Source: Bradyrhizobium sp. LTSP849 (GTDB lineage: Bacteria; Pseudomonadota; Alphaproteobacteria; Rhizobiales; Xanthobacteraceae). Taken from it: DNA of 64,000 nucleotides. The stretch covers positions 80,222 to 144,221 of the forward strand of contig NZ_JYMR01000010.1 in assembly GCF_000938255.1 (NCBI RefSeq), given 5' to 3'. A program made the position numbers and the translations under genes. Of this stretch, positions 61,353 to 64,000 are shown piece after piece; position 1 is the first letter of the stretch; the number at the start of each line of letters is the position of its first letter. The notes below the pieces were generated by a model, which was not told the origin of the DNA, did not search any database, and saw only the letters and a list, made by a program, of their open reading frames with translations.

Positions 61353-61397
61353 TTAGCGGGCGATCCCAGCGAGGTGACAGCGCTTGGTAAAAGACAC
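61353..61397 (-). CDS. rreB: rreB, 14-residue peptide gene with 17-nt Shine-Dalgarno
   Basis: Starts with GTG at 61,397 and codes for MSFTKRCHLAGIAR, 14 residues, then TAA. The 17-base sequence just upstream is complementary to the whole 3' tail of 16S rRNA. From the literature I recall rreB of Bradyrhizobium: a small mRNA of about 165 nt, a 14-residue peptide, a GTG start and this extended ribosome binding site. It binds 30S subunits strongly but is translated weakly. Length, start codon, peptide size and terminator all agree here. Standard gene callers miss it. Confidence 0.85.
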   Translation of the reverse strand: MSFTKRCHLAGIAR

Positions 61398-61413
61398 TGG
61401 ATCACCTCCTTTC
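61397..61413 (-). promoter_or_regulatory. 17-nt extended Shine-Dalgarno of rreB
   Basis: Minus strand GAAAGGAGGTGATCCAG, complementary to the 16S rRNA 3' end over 17 bases. It runs directly into the GTG start, sharing its first G. Confidence 0.88.
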
Positions 61414-61572
61414 GTTGGTTTCGGAAGAGCTCAATATAGGCGGAAAGGCCGCCGCTGTTAAGGGGAGGCCGGCCGGTCGGAACCTGGCCTGTTAGCAAGG
61501 CCGGAAAGCCGCCCAAAAGCCGCATCCTGGGCAGTTGAGACCGCCGCCCGGCCGTGTTAGGGAGCCGGTAAC

Positions 61573-61646
61573 GCGGGTGTAGCTCAATGGTAGAGCAGCA
61601 GCCTTCCAAGCTGAATACGAGGGTTCGATTCCCTTCACCCGCTCCA
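61573..61646 (+). tRNA. tRNA-Gly(TCC)
   Basis: GCGGGTG/CACCCGC acceptor stem, D-arm with AGCTCAATGGTAGAGC, anticodon loop with TTCCAAG (TCC, glycine), T-arm GGTTCGATTCC and encoded CCA. 74 nt. Confidence 0.96.
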
Positions 61647-62026
61647 GCTTTTTCAAAGACTTGGCGAGAGGGTCAGATTTCATTCCGACAAGTGGGCTGC
61701 GTTGCATGTTCTGATGCACGCTTTTCGATCGCCTGCTTCGCGTGTCTTTTGGTACGCTGTCGTATTCCCCGCACTGCTCTGGACCGACTGGGGCGCGAGC
61801 TCATCAAAACCGAACGTCTTGGTAAGAGGTACTGAACGCGCGGGTGGGAATCGGCGACGATGGCCTAAAAATAGGACAGGTCGAGCACAAGGCTTGCGAA
61901 GATTTGCGCAGATGTAAAATCGACGAGGGCGGGTCGCATTGCTGCCCGTTAGCCTTTCGTGTTGCCGCTGAGACCCGCCATCAGCGTGCCGACTATCGCG
62001 CCGTTCGTTGAATCGACATTTGCGCT
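61647..62026. other. Intergenic region, about 380 bp, no supported gene
   Basis: Between tRNA-Gly and the SDR gene end. A 71-codon rightward frame exists (61,702-61,917) but it has no ribosome binding site or known features. No repeat or hairpin of note was found. Confidence 0.4.
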
Positions 62027-62950
62027 CTATCCGGGCATCTCATTCATTGGAATGAAGGGAGCGTCTCTAGACGACCTCGTCCGGTAGAACGCTGCAACTC
62101 GTTCCGCTGTTGCCTGCCAAAGTGCTTGCAGCGCCTGGGGATCGTCGCCTGGCGCCACAGGGGCGAGCCGTGACGCGTCACTGACGGAAAAGTAACCACC
62201 CGTCACACCGGCGAAGGCGGGATCGCTGGCGAGGCTGACGATGATGCCCGCGCCGCGTTCGGGATTGCCGACCTTCAGCCAGGTCAATAAACGCTCGAGG
62301 GGTGCTGCGAACCAAAGTTCGCGCCCGAGACCCGTCACGTTGAATCCGGGACAGAGGCAGTTTACCGCCACTCCGGTCCCCGTCAGCCTGTGCGCCAGTT
62401 CCATCGAGAACATGATATTCAACAACTTGGTCTGACCGTAGATCACCGAGGAGCCTTGAGCGGAGAACTGGCGTTTGTCGACGAGGGCGGCGAGTGGGTC
62501 AAAGCCGGCGCCTTGCCGGGAGGCTTCCGATGCGACTGTCACGATGCGTGAGGGCGCTGACCTGACAACTGTCTCAAGCAGGATATTCGTGAAAAGCCAG
62601 GGCCCCAGATAATTGACCGCGACCATCTCCGGATAGCCGTCCTTGGTGACGCGGGATTTGAACGCATGAATCCCGGCATTGTTGATCAGGGCGTCGATCC
62701 GGGGATGGCGTGAGGCGATCTCGCGTCCGAGTGCGGCAACCGAGGCCAGATCGCGGAAATCACCGTAGTGTATATCGACCTTTGTTCCGGGGGCGGCGCG
62801 TTCGATGATCTCTATTGTGGAGTCGGCCCTGGTTTTGCTGCGGGCAGTGAGAACCAGATCTGCACCTTTCTGCGCAAGCGCAACCGCGGTGCGTTGGCCG
62901 ATGCCGCTGGTTCCGCCGGTCAGCACGGCGGTGAGACGAGGCGGCGACAT
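62027..62950 (-). CDS. Short-chain dehydrogenase/reductase (SDR)
   Basis: 307 residues. TGGTSGIGQRTAVALAQKGA (about 11-30) is the Rossmann nucleotide-binding site, NNAGIHA the structural Asn loop, and S-x12-YGQTKLLNIMF carries the catalytic Tyr and Lys with Ser earlier (VASEAS). It resembles the retinol-dehydrogenase-like/WWOX-like SDR group. Substrate unknown. Divergent from the MarR gene, which probably represses it. Confidence 0.9.
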   Translation of the reverse strand: MSPPRLTAVLTGGTSGIGQRTAVALAQKGADLVLTARSKTRADSTIEIIERAAPGTKVDIHYGDFRDLASVAALGREIASRHPRIDALINNAGIHAFKSRVTKDGYPEMVAVNYLGPWLFTNILLETVVRSAPSRIVTVASEASRQGAGFDPLAALVDKRQFSAQGSSVIYGQTKLLNIMFSMELAHRLTGTGVAVNCLCPGFNVTGLGRELWFAAPLERLLTWLKVGNPERGAGIIVSLASDPAFAGVTGGYFSVSDASRLAPVAPGDDPQALQALWQATAERVAAFYRTRSSRDAPFIPMNEMPG

Positions 62951-62965
62951 GGGCGTTCCTTATTT

Positions 62966-62985
62966 TAGTGGATATATATCTACTA
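62966..62985. promoter_or_regulatory. Candidate MarR operator, 20-bp palindrome
   Basis: TAGTGGATATATATCTACTA, a perfect palindrome but for one pair, in the SDR/MarR divergent region. Its size and AT-rich centre are typical of MarR-family operators. Confidence 0.55.
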
Positions 62986-63046
62986 TATAAGATAGTGGCT
63001 ATTTGTCAACTAATCTGGCAGAGAACCCATAGGCAGGCGTGGAATC

Positions 63047-63538
63047 ATGATTTCGCATTCGAGCAAAGCTCCGCGAGATGGAGGCAGGCGAGAAGCGCGC
63101 ATTCGGGGGCTGGGTGCCGTACTGAACGCGCTGGTAAGCCAGTCCCGTGCTCTGACGGCACAGGCGTCGGAAACATTTTCCGCCGGGCTGCAACCGGCCG
63201 CGTTCCATATCGCGCTCTGGCTCAAGTCGTACGGCCCCGCCAAGCCGAGTGCCGTAGCGGAGGCAATGGGCATGGACCGCAGCGCGGCAAGCCGCCTCAC
63301 TCGCGAGTTGGTGCGCTTGGGGTTGGTTGCGACGTTGACCGCCCCCTCCGATCGTAGAAGCATCGTCCTGTCGTTGACCGCCGATGGCCGTCGGCGGATG
63401 GAACTCGCGACGCAGGCCAAGGGCGCTGCGTTCCGGACGAGGGTAGAATCCTGGAGCGAGGAGGACCTGCTGCTGTGTACTGATCTACTGCGAAGGTTGC
63501 TTGATGTGCCGGCAAACGCCGGTGGCGAGTCGAGGTGA
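63047..63538 (+). CDS. MarR-family transcriptional regulator
   Basis: 163 residues. A winged helix-turn-helix: SYGPAKPSAVAEAMGMDRSA as recognition region, RLTRELVRLGLVATLTAPSD and RRSIVLSLTADGRRRMEL as the wing. Dimerisation helices flank it. MarR proteins repress nearby genes until a small aromatic ligand binds; the divergent SDR gene is the obvious target. The start at 63,047 has no strong ribosome binding site but fits the family. Confidence 0.9.
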   Translation: MISHSSKAPRDGGRREARIRGLGAVLNALVSQSRALTAQASETFSAGLQPAAFHIALWLKSYGPAKPSAVAEAMGMDRSAASRLTRELVRLGLVATLTAPSDRRSIVLSLTADGRRRMELATQAKGAAFRTRVESWSEEDLLLCTDLLRRLLDVPANAGGESR

Positions 63539-63573
63539 GGTTCGACGGCCGGCGACGAAGGAGACCGCCAAAA

Positions 63574-64000
63574 ATGGACGACACGACACTGAGCGCCTAT
63601 AATCGGGATGCCAAGGCTTTCGCCGACGATTGGGCCGCCCAGCCGGCACCGATCGATATGCACAACGTGGTGGATCGGTTTTTCATCCCCGGTCCTACTG
63701 CGGATGTCGGTTGCGGCAGCGGTCGTGACGCCGCCTGGCTCGGAGCTCGAGGCTATCCGACCGTGGGCTTCGATGCGTCTGAAGGACTTCTGGCCGAAGC
63801 GCGAAGCCGCCATCCGCAGATCGAGTTCAAACGGGCAGTCCTTCCGGCTCTTGATGGGATTCCGGAGGCAAGCTTCACCAACGTTCTCTGCGAGACCGTC
63901 ATCATGCATCTCGAGCCCGAAGCCATTGCGCCAGCGGTCGCGAGGCTTCTGGCCATCCTTGTCCCAGGTGGCGTGCTCTATCTAAGCTGGCGAGTGACCG
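63574..64000 (+). CDS. Class I SAM-dependent methyltransferase, cut by the window edge
   Basis: ATG at 63,574 behind AAGGAGA. About 142 residues are visible: SAYNRDAKAFADDWAAQPAP, the SAM-binding motif ADVGCGSGRDAAWLGARGY, VGFDASEGLLAEARSRHP and ETVIMHLEPEAIAPAVARLL. The C-terminal end lies beyond the window. It follows the MarR gene by 35 bases, so one operon is likely. Substrate unknown. Confidence 0.88.
   Translation, partial: MDDTTLSAYNRDAKAFADDWAAQPAPIDMHNVVDRFFIPGPTADVGCGSGRDAAWLGARGYPTVGFDASEGLLAEARSRHPQIEFKRAVLPALDGIPEASFTNVLCETVIMHLEPEAIAPAVARLLAILVPGGVLYLSWRVT

Noticed and set aside
61397..61413. Fragment of a 16S rRNA gene
   Set aside because: The match to the 16S 3' end is only 17 bases and is followed on the other strand by a GTG-started peptide; it is the Shine-Dalgarno of rreB.
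1..64000. CRISPR array
   Set aside because: No regularly spaced direct repeats of CRISPR size; the GGGACA array at 49,489 has short boxes at irregular spacing that form hairpins.
1..64000. Insertion sequences
   Set aside because: No transposase gene or terminal inverted repeats with target duplication were seen; the palindromic elements are non-coding repeats.

Overview
The window reads as chromosome of a Bradyrhizobium-type alphaproteobacterium. It is GC-rich, carries several dispersed palindromic repeats that I associate with Bradyrhizobiaceae, has the alphaproteobacterial order Fe-S scaffold / folE / hisI, and contains the Bradyrhizobiaceae small gene rreB with its 17-nt Shine-Dalgarno sequence. 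Species assignment is inference.

Left flank (1-35.5 kb) is mostly ordinary chromosome. It holds a DHA1-type MFS exporter; a GrlR-like protein; a lipoprotein hydrolase; an APC permease; an XRE-cupin regulator divergent from an MHS transporter, a MOSC protein and a phthalate-dioxygenase-reductase-type flavoprotein; yidD; the Fe-S scaffold, folE and hisI; a lytic transglycosylase; a DUF2336 / HPt / response-regulator group; nadK; an S10 peptidase and a beta-lactamase-fold hydrolase; two outer-membrane or exported-protein stretches; a chemotaxis receptor; two abutting gene remnants; a cytochrome c-PQQ dehydrogenase; tRNA-Thr; a Gly/Tyr-rich exported protein; and rlmB followed by tRNA-Tyr.

From 35,489 to 53,554 an 18-kb element is integrated in the 3' half of tRNA-Tyr. 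A 58-bp direct repeat with one mismatch marks the two ends. It carries a tyrosine integrase, an AlpA-type regulator, an AAA ATPase of RepA/primase-helper type and a head-and-packaging module: HK97 portal, prohead protease, major capsid, a small structural protein, HNH, P27-type TerS and TerL. I find no tail, lysis or baseplate gene. This gene content fits a capsid-forming phage satellite (cf-PICI-like) better than a prophage. Six GGGAAGCA boxes flank the core symmetrically and look like integrase arm sites. Three GGGACA-closed hairpins lie downstream of the ATPase.

The element's cargo is the most interesting part. A ThsB-like TIR gene and a caspase-like protease gene are separated by one base, matching the gene pair of type IV Thoeris. 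Tail-to-tail with them is a two-gene operon encoding a SLOG-fold protein and a DUF4231 (SLATT-like) two-helix membrane protein. A HEPN-motif protein with an LprI-like tail sits on the opposite strand inside the packaging module, and an unrecognised 255-residue protein sits beside the integrase. Together they suggest a satellite that carries anti-phage functions and builds its own capsids.

Right flank (53.6-64 kb) returns to chromosome: an LLM flavin oxidoreductase, an AraC regulator, an outer-membrane barrel, a UvrD-type helicase, a TMEM175-like channel, a YciI protein, small membrane proteins, a frameshifted kinase/receiver remnant, rreB, tRNA-Gly, an SDR divergent from a MarR regulator across a 20-bp palindrome, and the start of a methyltransferase cut by the window edge.
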